64,000 nt of DNA from Xanthomonas cassavae CFBP 4642 (lineage in GTDB: Bacteria; Pseudomonadota; Gammaproteobacteria; Xanthomonadales; Xanthomonadaceae), in assembly GCF_000454545.1 (NCBI RefSeq), contig NZ_CM002139.1:3673940-3737939 (forward strand). Direction: 5' to 3'. Below, in pieces: positions 45,264 to 55,191 of this stretch. The notes beneath the pieces are model-generated. The model saw only the letters and a list, made by a program, of their open reading frames with translations, had not been told where the DNA came from and ran no database searches. Within the stretch, counting starts at the first letter, position 1; the number at the start of each line of letters is the position of its first letter. The position numbers and the translations under genes were made by a program.

Positions 45264-47290
45264 CAGAAACTCCAATCCCACGACAGCGACAGCGCGCGGC
45301 CATCGCCCGGCGAGTAACCGGAACTGCCGCTGTCGTACCAGGCATACACATACGCACGATCGGTGACATTACGTAGTTGCAGGCTGAGCGCGTTGCGCGC
45401 ATCCACATTCCAGCGCGCGCCCAGATTGAGCAAGGCATAGCCTCCGGTGCGGCCCAGGGCGTTGCTGCGTTCCAGGTAGTAATCCCCTTGCGCGTTGCCC
45501 CAGGCACTCAACTGCACCGCCGTACTTGCCTGCCATTCCAGCCCGGCGGCGGCCAGCCAGTGCGGTACGTTCTCGATCTCCTTGCCGCGCGTAGCCGGCG
45601 CGCTTGGGTCGGGCGTGGCGATGCTGGCCTTCTGCCGTGAATAGGACATCCATGCGCGCCAGCGTTCGGCTGGCTGCAGGTTCAACTGCGCATCCCAGCC
45701 ACGCCGCAACGTGCGTCCCACGTTGGCCACATCGCCGATGCCGGGCACGCCATTGACGCCGAGCACGGTCGCTACCTCGCCGGAGGCGCGTTGCTCCCAG
45801 TACGCCAGCCGGCCATCCAGCATCGCCGACGGCGCAAACTTGAACCCGGCTTCCCAGCCGTCGTTGATCGATGGCCCGAGATTGGCGGGCTGCCGACGGT
45901 AAGCGCCGTCGCCGCTGCCAATCTGGAAGCTGCGCCCCCAGTTGGCATAGACACTGCTCTGCTCGCCCACGCGATAGCTGGCGCTGAACTTGGGCTGCTT
46001 GATGCTGCCGTAGTCATAGGTCGGCGCAGACACACCGGCCAGCACATCGTGCAGCCGGCCATCGACCTGATCGATCCGGTAGCCGGGCACCAGCTGCAGA
46101 CGCGCAGTCGGTTTGAGGACCGCCTGCACATAGGCGCCGTGCGTGCGCAGGTCGTAGTCCCAATCGCGCAGTTGCGCGCCGCGCACACGCGCGGCGGTGC
46201 GATACCGCTGCTGCCGGTTGTCCTGCCATTGGGCGTCCAGGCCGGCTTCCAGGCTGGTGTCCATCGCCTCCCAGCCGGGCTGCCAGTTGCCACGCAGCAC
46301 CACGCCGCGATGGGTCTCGTCGGTATCGCGCTCCTGCTGCAGGCCGGCGGCGGAAAAGCGTACCCAACGCTGGTTGCGGTAGTCGTTCTGATAGGCCTTG
46401 GCGCTCCACTGCGCATCCGCACCCAGCACACCATCCACATGCAGTGCGGTCTGCCACACGCGGCGTTCGCTGCGATCGTCCTGCGCATACGCCGGTGAAC
46501 TGCGCGGCGCTGCACGGGCGGTGGCCGCATCCAGATATCCCGCCTCCAGCGCGTGGTTGTCGTAATAGCGCGTGGTCAGCCCGGCACGGAAGACGCCATC
46601 CGGGTCGGCGTAGAACCACTTCCCGGCGACGCTGCGTTTGCGCGCATCGGCATGCTCGCGATAGCCATCGGAATCGCGCCAGGCCAGCACATAGTTCTGG
46701 CTCCAGGCGCCCTGCTCGAAACCCTTGCCCAGTTGCACCTCGCGCGCGCCAAAGCTGCCGGCGGTGACGCTGAGGCGGCCATCGTTGCCACCGGTACGGG
46801 TGAGCACATCCACGCTGCCGGCGATGGCGTTCAAGCCGTACCGCGCATCGTTGGTGCCGCGCACGATCTCGATGGCGCTGATGTCCTGCGGAAACACCGC
46901 ATCCAGATACGGCATGCCGCCGGCGTTGTCGTTGCTGGGGATGCCGTCGATCAGCAGCTTGACCGCATTGATCCGCCCCTCGCCATTGAAACCGCGGAAC
47001 GAAAACCGCCCTGCGTCGGTGCCCATGCGGAACTGGGTGACCTGCACCCCGGGCGCACGCATCAGCAGCTCCCAGCTGTAATCCACATGCTGATCGTGCA
47101 GCAGCTCGCCACCGATCACATCCACCGAACTGAGCACCCGCGCCGCACCCGGGACGCGCTGGGCCTGCTCGCTGACCTGCACCTTGCCCAGTGTCAATGC
47201 CGCCTGCTGCGCCTGCAGCTCGCAGGCAGGCCCGTACAGCAACGCCAACGATGGCGCGCACCACAACGTTTTCAACAACCCCCAACGCAT
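45263..47290 (-). CDS. TonB-dependent receptor, probably for metal (copper-type)
   Basis: The 675-residue receptor starts at ATG 47290 after AAAGGG; a start 11 codons upstream is possible. Signal peptide: LLKTLWCAPSLALLYGPA. The plug has VDVIGGELLHDQHVDYSWE, FSFRGFNGEGRINAVKLLIDG and ISAIEIVRGTNDARYGLNAIAGSVDV; the barrel ends LSLSWDWSF. It is shorter than the polysaccharide receptor at 8.6-11.5 kb. It lies between a DUF2946 gene and a PepSY gene, a set known around copper-related uptake in proteobacteria. The ligand is inferred from context. Confidence 0.85.
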   Translation of the reverse strand: MRWGLLKTLWCAPSLALLYGPACELQAQQAALTLGKVQVSEQAQRVPGAARVLSSVDVIGGELLHDQHVDYSWELLMRAPGVQVTQFRMGTDAGRFSFRGFNGEGRINAVKLLIDGIPSNDNAGGMPYLDAVFPQDISAIEIVRGTNDARYGLNAIAGSVDVLTRTGGNDGRLSVTAGSFGAREVQLGKGFEQGAWSQNYVLAWRDSDGYREHADARKRSVAGKWFYADPDGVFRAGLTTRYYDNHALEAGYLDAATARAAPRSSPAYAQDDRSERRVWQTALHVDGVLGADAQWSAKAYQNDYRNQRWVRFSAAGLQQERDTDETHRGVVLRGNWQPGWEAMDTSLEAGLDAQWQDNRQQRYRTAARVRGAQLRDWDYDLRTHGAYVQAVLKPTARLQLVPGYRIDQVDGRLHDVLAGVSAPTYDYGSIKQPKFSASYRVGEQSSVYANWGRSFQIGSGDGAYRRQPANLGPSINDGWEAGFKFAPSAMLDGRLAYWEQRASGEVATVLGVNGVPGIGDVANVGRTLRRGWDAQLNLQPAERWRAWMSYSRQKASIATPDPSAPATRGKEIENVPHWLAAAGLEWQASTAVQLSAWGNAQGDYYLERSNALGRTGGYALLNLGARWNVDARNALSLQLRNVTDRAYVYAWYDSGSSGYSPGDGRALSLSWDWSF

Positions 47291-47602
47291 GACCAACCCT
47301 TTGCCGTTACGGAACGGCACCAAGAGCGGCTGACAGAACGTCGCGAGCAGTGCTCAGGTGGGCGTGGACGGCACGCTCGAGACCGGCGTGTACGCGTGGT
47401 ACATGCCGATTGCGCGCACCGGCCGCGTCCGCCTGTCGGCTGCGCAGTCGTGGTGTCAGCAGCGCCAAGCCGCGCGCCGCCGCAACACGGCGGGCGCTCG
47501 CTTGATTCAAGAAAACGGGCGATTCATCCAGACACGCACGCGCAGGCCGAGCATCGGCGGCGCAACAACGGTGGTGAAACGAACGCCCGCGACGGGCGAG
47601 AG
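47291..47602. other. 312-bp gap, no supported gene
   Basis: The frames that cross this stretch have poor composition for coding. No strong hairpin or binding site was found. It may be transcribed as the spacer between the DUF2946 gene and the receptor. Confidence 0.35.
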
Positions 47603-48037
47603 TCAGGCGGACAACGGTGGCCCGCGCGCGCCATGCGCTGCCCAGCGCAACGCCGCCCGGCGCGGCGCGCCGCCGCGTGTGGAGACTGTCGTTGGCCGCA
47701 GCTGGAGCAGGCACAGCACCGCCAGCACCAGCCAGGGCAGCAGCCGTGCAGCCAGCACGCAATAGTCGCAGGCGTCGCCATGGCGGGCGGCATCGTGGTC
47801 GCCCGGATGCTGGCCGATCGCTGCCACATGCCCGTCATGATGCGAGGCGTGCGGCACCGACGCACCCTGCTGACGCAGCAGCGCAGCGGCCAGACTGCCG
47901 GCCGGTCCGCTGATGCACATCGGCTCCTGCGATGGCGCCTGGTTCCAGCGGCTGATCAGCGGCGCCACCAGTAACAGCAGCACTGCCAGGCAAGCCGGCA
48001 AATGCATCAGGCGATGGTGGCGGAACGAACGCAGCAT
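47603..48037 (-). CDS. DUF2946-family small membrane protein
   Basis: The 144-residue protein starts at MLRSFRHHRLMHLP. A first hydrophobic span (CLAVLLLLVAPLI) and a second (LLPWLVLAVLCLLQL) flank a periplasmic part rich in His and Asp (HASHHDGHVAAIGQH, DHDAARHGDACDYC). The CDYC-type cysteine pair is the mark of DUF2946. Such proteins are often near copper-handling genes, which fits the His-rich PepSY protein in the same operon. Function is not known biochemically. Confidence 0.72.
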   Translation of the reverse strand: MLRSFRHHRLMHLPACLAVLLLLVAPLISRWNQAPSQEPMCISGPAGSLAAALLRQQGASVPHASHHDGHVAAIGQHPGDHDAARHGDACDYCVLAARLLPWLVLAVLCLLQLRPTTVSTRGGAPRRAALRWAAHGARGPPLSA

Positions 48038-48682
48038 GGCGGCAGTGTACGCGGCACGGCACTCGCACCGCGATGCTGGCTCCCCTGCCGCGACCGGATG
48101 TCGCACCCTTCGCACGGACCTTGGGGCGGTGCCGCTTGGCAACCTGCGCGACCGTTGCCTGCCTGGGCGGGCCGTCGCACTGGCCGATGAAGCGGTTCTG
48201 CCGGTCGCGGGCTGTCGCCGATGGGGGCACCCCGGTGCGAAGTCGTCAGACGCGCGTGTTCAACAATCGGCATCGGCAAGAGCTAACGGTCTTTTCGCCT
48301 ACAGACCGATAGCTCTCCCCCCGAGCCTGCCACGGACCCGGCGCAACTGAGACCGGCAGCGCACCGTCGTCGCTCATGGTCGGTCGTCACGGACACATCG
48401 CAGCACTCGACGCAGTCCGATGACACGGCCGGGCAACCACCCAGCGCCACCCCACGCTGTTGCCAACGTCGGTCCGGGGTCGAAGAATTCAGGGTGGCCT
48501 CGGCAAGGAGCGACGCCAGTGCAGCCAGCTGACCGCCGGCACGGCCAGGCGCCCATCGACACGACACCAGCGCGGGCCGGCCCAGGCCGGCAGTCACAGT
48601 TCCAGGCCGGTGCGTCGGGCTACACGCCTGCTGCGCACGGTCATGCCCTATGCTTGCGGCTCATCCCATTCACCTTCCGCGC
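48038..48682. other. 645-bp divergent gap, no supported gene
   Basis: It separates the metal-uptake operon (minus) from the histidine kinase gene (plus), so promoters of both should be here. I find no clear operator (for example a Fur or CueR-like site), RNA or coding frame. Confidence 0.4.
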
Positions 48683-49879
48683 ATGAGCACCGTCCTGTCC
48701 GATCCAGCGGCTGAGCCACTTCCCTGCGCCCCCAAACCCCCTAGCGAAGCGCTCCGCCTTCAGGCGCTGCGTAGCTATGGCGTGCTCGATACGCCGCGCG
48801 AGGCGGCGTTCGAAGACATCACCCGGCTCGCATCGATCATCTGCCAGACGCCGATCGCGCTGATCAGCCTGGTGGACGCCGACCGCCAGTGGTTCAAGAG
48901 CGAACTCGGCATGGGCGAGCGCGAGACGCCGCTGTTCAAGTCGATGTGCGCGCATGCGCTGCTCGACAACGATGTGCTGGTGGTCCCGGACACGCGGCAA
49001 GACATCCGCTTTTCGCGCAATCCGCTGGTGACCGGCGAAGCGCCGCTGTACTTCTATGCCGGCGCGCTGCTGAAGACGCCCGACGGCCTGCCGCTGGGCA
49101 CGGTCTGCGTGCTGGACCGCAAGCCGCGCCAGCTCGCCGACGAGCAGGTCGAGGCACTGCGCGCGCTTGCACGCCAGACCATGGCGCAGCTGGAATTGCG
49201 TCGTGCCCTGCTGATCGCCGAAGAGTCCGACCGTTACCGCAGCCGCCTGATGGCCATTGCCGGGCACGACCTCAAGATGCCGTTGCGTACTGCGGCCTAC
49301 GCCATCGACAAGATGCGCCGGCATGCCAACGTCGATTCCATTCCCACCCTGGTGACCGCGCGCGATGCGATCAGCCAGGTCGGGCGCCATCTTGACGAAC
49401 TGGCCACGCTGGCGGCCGCGAGCAAGGCGGCCATGCCGGACCTGCAGGCGCTGCAGCTGGAAGACGTGCTGCATTCGGTGCTGGGCGTGTGGCGCCAACC
49501 GGCGATCGACAAGTGCCTGGCGCTGCGCCACGTACCCACCTCGCTGCGCGTGCGCAGCCACTCCACCTTGCTGACCACCCTGATCGGCAACCTGGTCGGC
49601 AATGCCGTCAAATACACCGAGCGCGGACGCGTGCTGGTCGGCGTGCGCCGCCGCCCCGGCCATGCGGTGGTGGAAATCATCGACAGCGGCATCGGCCTGA
49701 ATCTGGAGCAGCCCGAACAGGTGTTCCAGGCCTTCCGCCAGGCCGACCCGCGCAGTGACGGCCTGGGCATCGGCCTGTGGATCGTGCACCGCACTGCCGA
49801 AACGCTGGGCTGCGAAGTCAACGTGCGCCCACGTTTGGAAGGCGGCACCTGCTTCTCGGTGCGGATTCCGCTGGCCTGA
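48683..49879 (+). CDS. Cytoplasmic GAF-domain sensor histidine kinase
   Basis: The 398-residue protein has no membrane span. The GAF domain covers about residues 30-170 (YGVLDTPREAAFEDITRLA, ISLVDADRQWFKSELG, FYAGALLKTPDGLPLGT). HisKA follows with the phospho-acceptor His in IAGHDLKMPLRT (near 196), then HATPase_c with the N box LIGNLVGNAVKYTE, the G1 box IIDSGIGL and the G2 box GLGIGLWIVHR. No response regulator is adjacent, so its partner is elsewhere. The signal is unknown; GAF domains bind small molecules or sense redox state. The ATG at 48683 fits the family start better than one 11 codons upstream. Confidence 0.85.
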   Translation: MSTVLSDPAAEPLPCAPKPPSEALRLQALRSYGVLDTPREAAFEDITRLASIICQTPIALISLVDADRQWFKSELGMGERETPLFKSMCAHALLDNDVLVVPDTRQDIRFSRNPLVTGEAPLYFYAGALLKTPDGLPLGTVCVLDRKPRQLADEQVEALRALARQTMAQLELRRALLIAEESDRYRSRLMAIAGHDLKMPLRTAAYAIDKMRRHANVDSIPTLVTARDAISQVGRHLDELATLAAASKAAMPDLQALQLEDVLHSVLGVWRQPAIDKCLALRHVPTSLRVRSHSTLLTTLIGNLVGNAVKYTERGRVLVGVRRRPGHAVVEIIDSGIGLNLEQPEQVFQAFRQADPRSDGLGIGLWIVHRTAETLGCEVNVRPRLEGGTCFSVRIPLA

Positions 49880-50289
49880 GGGCTGGCGGTTGATTCGCGC
49901 TGCGTGATGCGCGGGAAAGCAGCATCCGGGATCGACAGCGGCCTCGGCCCTGTGGGCGGGTTTGCACAGCCAACCTGCAGATGTCGCAGCTGACCAGACG
50001 TCACGAGCGGCGGTCGGTCTGATGCGAACGTTCGGAAGAGCCCGTCTTGTACGCAGGATGGGCCAATGCCGTGCGGCGGCGGCCCACCTGACGACCACGC
50101 CCCCAGTCGCCATTGGCTACTGGCAGGGTCACTGACGGCACCAAGCGTCCTGCCGGTCGGCGACATCGCCGCTGTGTCAGCTCATCTGCACTTGCGCAGG
50201 CGTGTGGGCGAATTTGCTCCTGGCGATTGGAATGGGGCCGGCACCTGCCGCGGCATTGCCTCGCCATCACCTGGCACGCGTGCCCGTGC
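49880..50289. other. 410-bp gap after the histidine kinase gene, no gene seen
   Basis: No coding frame is convincing. The right end borders a minus-strand terminator. Confidence 0.35.
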
Positions 50290-50327
50290 AAAAAAAGGCG
50301 GATCCGAGCTCCCGACCCGGATCCGCC
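50290..50327 (-). terminator. Strong rho-independent terminator, minus strand
   Basis: A perfect 10-bp stem (GGCGGATCCG / CGGATCCGCC, 11-base loop) is followed on the minus strand by seven T residues. The nearest known minus-strand gene, cysB, ends 715 bp upstream of it, so it may end another transcript. Confidence 0.85.
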
Positions 50328-50560
50328 GCCAAACACGCCAGGTCTCTCCCCAGGGACCCGGGTGCGCCAGCCGCGCTGTGCGCAGCCTCGCGCAACAGTG
50401 ATGCGACAGCGCTAGCAACCCTCAACGACACCCCACTGACCAAACCGGCAAGGCGATGTCTGCATCGCCGGTCCTGCGTCGTCCACCCCTAGACGTCCGA
50501 AAGTGTCGTGTCATGGCTGCTATAGGGGTTTACGACAGCGCCGGGCCCAACTTGATGCAT
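50328..50560 (-). ncRNA. Candidate small RNA ended by the terminator at 50290
   Basis: A good terminator stands with no protein gene directly before it. The 230 bases upstream of it on the minus strand carry a near-repeat (GTGTCGTTG twice) and no coding frame. I compared it by eye with 6S, SRP, tmRNA and RNase P cores and saw no match. The 5' limit is a guess. It may instead be the 3' tail of the cysB transcript. Confidence 0.3.
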
Positions 50561-50822
50561 GCCAACGACACCAGCGCAGGCGGCCCTGACACCTGTAGGG
50601 AGAATCACTGACAGCGCGCATTCCGGCGCGACCAGAAAGCGCTGTAGTGCATTGATTCGGCTCGACTTTCCTGACGAGAATTCACGATGCAATGCAGCAT
50701 GGAGTCGGGAGTCGGGAGTCGGGGGACCAGAGCCAAGCGCGGATAGCTGGAAGCGGCAAGCGGACCCAGCAACAAAGCCCATCACGCCCACGCCGCAGAA
50801 AAATCAAACGCCCCGCACTTAC

Positions 50823-50920
50823 GATTCCCGATTCCCGATTCCCGATTCCCGATTCCCGATTCCCGATTCCCGATTCCCGATTCCCCATTCCCCATTCCCC
50901 ATTCCCCATTCCCCATTCCC
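50823..50920 (-). repeat. Tandem heptamer array, 14 units
   Basis: Nine GATTCCC units are followed by five CATTCCC units without interruption. GGAGTCGGGAGTC-type units in the opposite direction lie at 50701-50723, so the two arms can pair. Any frame through the array encodes a 7-residue period, which explains long spurious frames here. The length suggests a variable-number locus. Confidence 0.9.
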
Positions 50921-51042
50921 GAGTCAATAACATGTGCTCGCCACCGTCCAGGCTGGCCGACAGTTGCAGGGACATGTCGCCACTGGGCTCGGGCAGCCAC
51001 AACCGGCTCAACGGCGGACGCAAGGGGCGCTCATCGCATCGG

Positions 51043-52026
51043 TCAGCTGGTAATGGTCTGGGTGAGCGATTCCCAGGTCGGCGGCAGCGGCCAGTTCGGT
51101 GCCTGGTTGCCATCCAGCACGCGGCGCAGGTCGCGCTTGTCGATCTGCGAAGCGAGCACATGCACCAGATCCAGCGCGTAGTCGCGCAGCACCCGGTCGC
51201 GCGGCAGCACCGCCCAGGCGATGCACTCGGCGATCGGTGCCGGTGCCGGCCAGGCGCGCAGGTCGTCGTCGTAGGCGCTGACCGCCATTTCCGCCACCAG
51301 CCCAACGCCCAACCCGGCGCGGACGTAGGTCTTGATCAGATCGGCATCCAGCGCGGTCAGCGCGATGCTGGGCTCCAATCCCACCTGCGCGAACGCCCGC
51401 TGCAGCGACGAGCCCGGCCGGGTGGAGGATTCGTAGCTGATCAACGGATGTTCGGACAGCGCCTGCATGTCCGGCGCCAGCTTCGGCCGATCCAGCGCGT
51501 GTCCGCGCGGCACCACCACCAGCCGCCGCCAGCGGTACAGCGGCACCGCGATGCCGGCACTGGGTTCGCCGCCGGCCGTGCTGACCACCGCGATATCCGC
51601 ATCGCCCTGGCTGAGCAGGTCCAGCGCCGCACTTTCGGCCGCCTGCTGCAGGTGCACGCTGACCTGCGGGTAAGCGTGCTTGATCTGCGCCACCGCCGGC
51701 GGCAGCACGAAGCGCGCCTGGGTGTGGGTGGTGGTCAGGGTCAGCTGCCCCTGGCTTTCGCGGCGCTGGTTGGCGGCGTAGGTCCGGATGTTGTTGGCTT
51801 CCGAAAGCACTGCGCGCGCGCGCTCGATCACTTCCACCCCGGCCGGCGTCACCGCATCCAGGCTGCGCCCCTTGCGCACGAACAACAGGAAGCCCAGTTC
51901 GTCCTCCAGCTGCTTGAGCTGCTTGGACAGACCCGGCTGAGTGGCATGCACCCGCGCGGCGGCCAGCGTGATGTTCAGCTCGGCATCGGCAATGGCAACC
52001 AGATAACGAAGTTGCGTCAGCGTCAT
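51043..52026 (-). CDS. cysB: CysB-type LysR-family regulator of sulfur assimilation
   Basis: The 327-residue protein has the CysB start [19 protein letters not shown] and a helix-turn-helix ([21 protein letters not shown]). CysB activates cys genes when N-acetylserine or O-acetylserine signals sulfur lack. The effector domain keeps [14 protein letters not shown], in which CysB and Cbl bind sulfate or acetylserine through the threonines, and [18 protein letters not shown]. It is divergent from cysG and close to cysK, and the sulfate-reduction cluster lies 8 kb left. The likely targets are the 38.7-kb divergent promoter and the cysG promoter. Confidence 0.92.
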   Translation of the reverse strand: MTLTQLRYLVAIADAELNITLAAARVHATQPGLSKQLKQLEDELGFLLFVRKGRSLDAVTPAGVEVIERARAVLSEANNIRTYAANQRRESQGQLTLTTTHTQARFVLPPAVAQIKHAYPQVSVHLQQAAESAALDLLSQGDADIAVVSTAGGEPSAGIAVPLYRWRRLVVVPRGHALDRPKLAPDMQALSEHPLISYESSTRPGSSLQRAFAQVGLEPSIALTALDADLIKTYVRAGLGVGLVAEMAVSAYDDDLRAWPAPAPIAECIAWAVLPRDRVLRDYALDLVHVLASQIDKRDLRRVLDGNQAPNWPLPPTWESLTQTITS

Positions 52027-52119
52027 GGGCTTATCTCCAGAAAAGCGCGAGGCGCCACAAGGACTTCGACTGTAGAGGAGTTCTGCGGGCCAGCTTATAA
52101 CCGAACGCTATTTTCAGGG
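52027..52119. promoter_or_regulatory. Divergent cysB / cysG promoter region
   Basis: The 93-bp gap has an AT-richer part before cysG (CTTATAACCGAACGCTATTT), similar in content to the cysD/cysJ gap. It should hold both promoters and perhaps a CysB site. No exact box was proved. Confidence 0.45.
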
Positions 52120-53388
52120 TGTATGAAGTCATTTCCGACGGCTATATGCCGGCGGTACGGTCTGGCCCTCCCTTTCGATCGCCTCACTGTGACTGCTGCG
52201 TTTCCGCTCCTTGCCGACCTGCGTGGCCGTGCCGTCCTGGTGGTCGGCAGCGGTGCCGCGGCCGAGCGTGTCACTGCCGCGCTGTTGCAGGCCGGTGCGC
52301 TGCCACTGGTCGGCGCCCCGGCGCTGACCCCGCAACTGCAGCAGTGGGCCCAGGCCGGCGACCTGCGTTGGCTGGCCGGGCGTTTCGACCCCGCATGGCT
52401 GGCACTGCCCGACGCGCCGCTGTGGCTGACCATCGCCGCCAGCGACATCCCCGAGCTCAACGAGGCCCTGCGCACTGCCGCCGGTGCCCACCGCCTGCTG
52501 ACCCATAGCCCCACGCCCGCCATCGCCCCAGCTGCGCCCTCCCCCACGCAGCATGCGCACATCGCTCCGCTGTCCCCCGGCAGCGTGACCCTGGTGGGCG
52601 CAGGCCCCGGCGACCCCGGCCTGCTGACCCGGCACGCGCTGCGCGCACTGCGGCAGGCCGAGGTGGTGCTGCACGACCGCCTGGTCAGTCCGCAGATCCT
52701 GCGCCTGGCCCGCAGTGACGCGCTGCTGGTGGAAGTGGGCAAGTCCGCGCAGGGTCACAGCACGCGCCAGGAGCAGATCCACGCGTTGATGCTCGAACAT
52801 GCGCGCGCCGGCCGCCGGGTGGTGCGCCTGAAGGGCGGCGACGCGTTCGTGTTCGGCCGCGGCGGCGAAGAGCTGGAATTCCTGCACGCACAGGGCATCG
52901 GCTTCCAGGTCATCCCCGGCATCACCGCCGCACTGGCCTGCGCGGCCTACGCCGGCATCCCGCTCACCCATCGCGACCATGCGCAATCGCTGCGGCTGAT
53001 CACCGCACACTGCAAGGATTCGCTGGACACCCTGGACTGGCAGGCGCTGGGCCAGGAACGCCAGACACTGGCCTTCTACATGGGCGTGGCGGGTCTGGAC
53101 GGCATCCAGCAGCGGCTGCTGCAGGCCGGCCGCGCACCCACCACCCCGTTTGCGCTGGTGGAAAACGGCTCGCGCCCGCAGCAGCGCGTCATCACCGGTA
53201 CGCTGGCCACGCTGGCCGTCACCGCCCAGTTGCACGCAGTGCGCGCGCCGGCGCTATTGATCCTGGGTGAGGTGGCGGCACTGGCGCAGACGCTGCACTG
53301 GTTCGGCGCAGCGCCACTGGGCGCGCCACCGGCCCTGCACTCACCCATCGCAACGCCGCACTCGCCCACACTCGCCCACGCAGCCTGA
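52120..53388 (+). CDS. cysG: Siroheme synthase with a short dehydrogenase part
   Basis: CysG makes siroheme for sulfite reductase. The C-terminal uroporphyrinogen-III methylase is complete: [54 protein letters not shown] and [11 protein letters not shown]. The N-terminal NAD-binding part is present ([31 protein letters not shown] with the catalytic Asp) but is followed at once by a Pro-rich linker ([15 protein letters not shown]). The ~100-residue dimerisation and chelatase section of enterobacterial CysG is missing. The protein is 422 residues from ATG 52120; the GTG at 52189 (399 residues) matches the family start better. cysK follows by 16 bp. Confidence 0.85.
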   Translation, partial: CMKSFPTAICRRYGLALPFDRLTVTAAFPLLADLRGRAVLVVGSGAAAERVTAALLQAGALPLVGAPALTPQLQQWAQAGDLRWLAGRFDPAWLALPDAPLWLTIAASDIPELNEALRTAAGAHRLLTHSPTPAIAPAAPSPTQHAHIAPLSPGSVTLVGAGPGDPGLLTRHALRALRQAEVVLHDRLVSPQILRLARSDALLVEVGKSAQGHSTRQEQIHALMLEHARAGRRVVRLKGGDAFVFGRGGEELEFLHAQGIGFQVIPGITAALACAAYAGIPLTHRDHAQSLRLITAHCKDSLDTLDWQALGQERQTLAFYMGVAGLDGIQQRLLQAGRAPTTPFALVENGSRPQQRVITGTLATLAVTAQLHAVRAPALLILGEVAALAQTLHWFGAAPLGAPPALHSPIATPHSPTLAHAA

Positions 53389-53404
53389 TTCCGACGGAGA
53401 CCCC

Positions 53405-54364
53405 ATGGCCCTGTACGACAACATCCTCGACACCATCGGCCGCACTCCGGTGGTCAAACTCAACCGCCTCGCGCCGGACCACGTCTCGCTCTACGTCAAG
53501 GTCGAATCGTTCAACCCCGGCGGCTCGGTCAAGGACCGCCTGGCGCTGGCGATCATCCTCGACGCCGAGCAGCGCGGCCTGCTCAAGCCCGGCGACACCA
53601 TCGTGGAAGCCACCTCCGGCAACACCGGTGTGGCATTGGCCATGGTGGCGGCCGCGCGTGGCTACAAGTTCGTCGCCACCATGGTGGAAACCTTCTCCAT
53701 CGAGCGCCGCAAGCTGATGCGCGCCTACGGCGCCAAGGTGATCCTGACCCCGGCGGCCGAGCGCGGCAGCGGCATGGTGCGCAAGGCCAGGGAGCTGGCC
53801 GATCAGCACGGCTGGTTCCTGGCCAGCCAGTTCGCCAACCCGGCCAATCCGGCCTACCACCGCAACACCACCGCCGCCGAGATCCTGCGCGACTTCGCCG
53901 ACCACCGGCTGGACCACTTCGTCACCGGCTGGGGCACCGGCGGCACCCTCACCGGCGTGGGCGAAGTGCTGCGCGTGGCGCGGCCGGAAGTACGCATCAC
54001 CGCCACCGAGCCGGCCGGCGCCGCCTTGCTGCAGGGCCAGGACTGGAAGCCGCACAAGATCCAGGGCTGGACCCCGGACTTCGTCCCCGAGGTACTCAAC
54101 CGCGAGATCGCGCACGAGGTGCTCAGCGTGGAAGACACCGACGCCATCACCATCGCCCGCCGCCTGGCCGCCGAGGAGGGCATCTTCACCGGTATTTCCG
54201 GCGGCGGCACGGTCGCCACCGCGCTGCGCGTGGCCGAGTCTGCCACGCCCGGCGCAGTGATCCTGGCGATGCTGCCGGACACCGGCGAGCGTTACTTCTC
54301 CACCCCCCTGTTCGCCGACATCAACGAAGGCTCGGATGACGACTGGCTGGCAGGCCTGCCCTGA
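53405..54364 (+). CDS. cysK: Cysteine synthase (O-acetylserine sulfhydrylase)
   Basis: The 319-residue PLP enzyme joins sulfide to O-acetylserine, the last step of the pathway. The PLP lysine is in NPGGSVKDRLAL, the substrate loop is EATSGNTGVALAM, and the phosphate loop is TGWGTGGTLTGVG. GISGGGTVATAL and the C-terminal DTGERYFSTPLF complete the family marks. ATG 53405 follows CGGAGA. It is 16 bp after cysG and is probably co-transcribed. Both type A and B enzymes share these motifs. Confidence 0.94.
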   Translation: MALYDNILDTIGRTPVVKLNRLAPDHVSLYVKVESFNPGGSVKDRLALAIILDAEQRGLLKPGDTIVEATSGNTGVALAMVAAARGYKFVATMVETFSIERRKLMRAYGAKVILTPAAERGSGMVRKARELADQHGWFLASQFANPANPAYHRNTTAAEILRDFADHRLDHFVTGWGTGGTLTGVGEVLRVARPEVRITATEPAGAALLQGQDWKPHKIQGWTPDFVPEVLNREIAHEVLSVEDTDAITIARRLAAEEGIFTGISGGGTVATALRVAESATPGAVILAMLPDTGERYFSTPLFADINEGSDDDWLAGLP

Positions 54365-54499
54365 GCGGGTCGGTAGGGTGAGCGGTGGCCAGGTGTAGGG
54401 GCTAGGTTTTTTCGGGACCCGGCTCTTCCCGGCGCTCCCCACCTCCCGCCTCCGTCAAGGAACCGTTAGGATGACGGCCGCGATGTGGGGAGAACCGTG

Positions 54500-55006
54500 G
54501 TGAGCAACCGGCCGTATGGACACAGCGACACCCGCACTGCGCGGGCGCCATGGCTGGTGAAGATGACCTCGCCCGTGCACTTTGCGCTGGCGCTTGGTAT
54601 CGGCGGATGGCTGCAGGACGCGTTGGCGCTGCCACTGCCGGCACCGACGCCCCTGGCCTGGATCCAACTGGCCGGTGGCCTGCTCGCTGTTCTTGGGCTG
54701 GCGTTGGCACTGAGTTGTTTCGTGCTGTTCGCTCGTCGGCGCACCACCATCATGCCCAGCGGCCACCCGTCGCGACTGGTGCTGGACGGTCCCTATCGCT
54801 TCACCCGCAACCCCATGTATCTGGCGCTGGTAATGAGCTATGTCGGCCTGTGCCTGCAGCTTGGGCTGCCGTGGGCCGTGCTGTTGCTGCCGCTGCCCTG
54901 GGTGGCCCTGCAGGGCTACGTCATCCCGTTCGAAGAAGCGCGCCTGCGTGTCGAATTCGGCCGTCACTACATCGATTACTGCGCACGCGTCAGACGCTGG
55001 CTGTAA
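54500..55006 (+). CDS. ICMT/PEMT-like integral-membrane methyltransferase
   Basis: The 168-residue protein starts at GTG 54500 (or the GTG before it) after GGGGAGA. Four hydrophobic spans are visible (FALALGIGGWLQDALAL, LAGGLLAVLGLALALSCFV and two later). The family motif is GPYRFTRNPMYLALV followed by EEARLRVEFGRHYIDYCARVRRW, the cofactor-binding part of isoprenylcysteine and phospholipid methylases. It uses S-adenosylmethionine on a lipid-like substrate in the membrane; the substrate is not known. It stands alone on the plus strand after cysK. Confidence 0.85.
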   Translation: MSNRPYGHSDTRTARAPWLVKMTSPVHFALALGIGGWLQDALALPLPAPTPLAWIQLAGGLLAVLGLALALSCFVLFARRRTTIMPSGHPSRLVLDGPYRFTRNPMYLALVMSYVGLCLQLGLPWAVLLLPLPWVALQGYVIPFEEARLRVEFGRHYIDYCARVRRWL

Positions 55007-55191
55007 CCAACCGGCGCCACGTCTTCGACCTGACGGACCGACTGCCTCGTCGCAGATCCCTTGGTCTGCCGGACGGTTGAATGGCAGAGTGGCTGCGTCG
55101 CATACCATGAGATGAATGGCCACTAGCGTGGAGGCCCGCGACGCCTGCACCCATCACGCGTTCATCATTCAAATCCCATAACTATCACGCC

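Noticed and set aside
50328..50560. 6S RNA, tmRNA, SRP RNA or RNase P RNA
   Set aside because: None of their conserved core sequences could be found on either strand.
50692..53388. An 898-residue open frame running through the heptamer array into cysG
   Set aside because: The first part is opposite to cysB and through tandem repeats; only the part from 52120 (or 52189) matches CysG.
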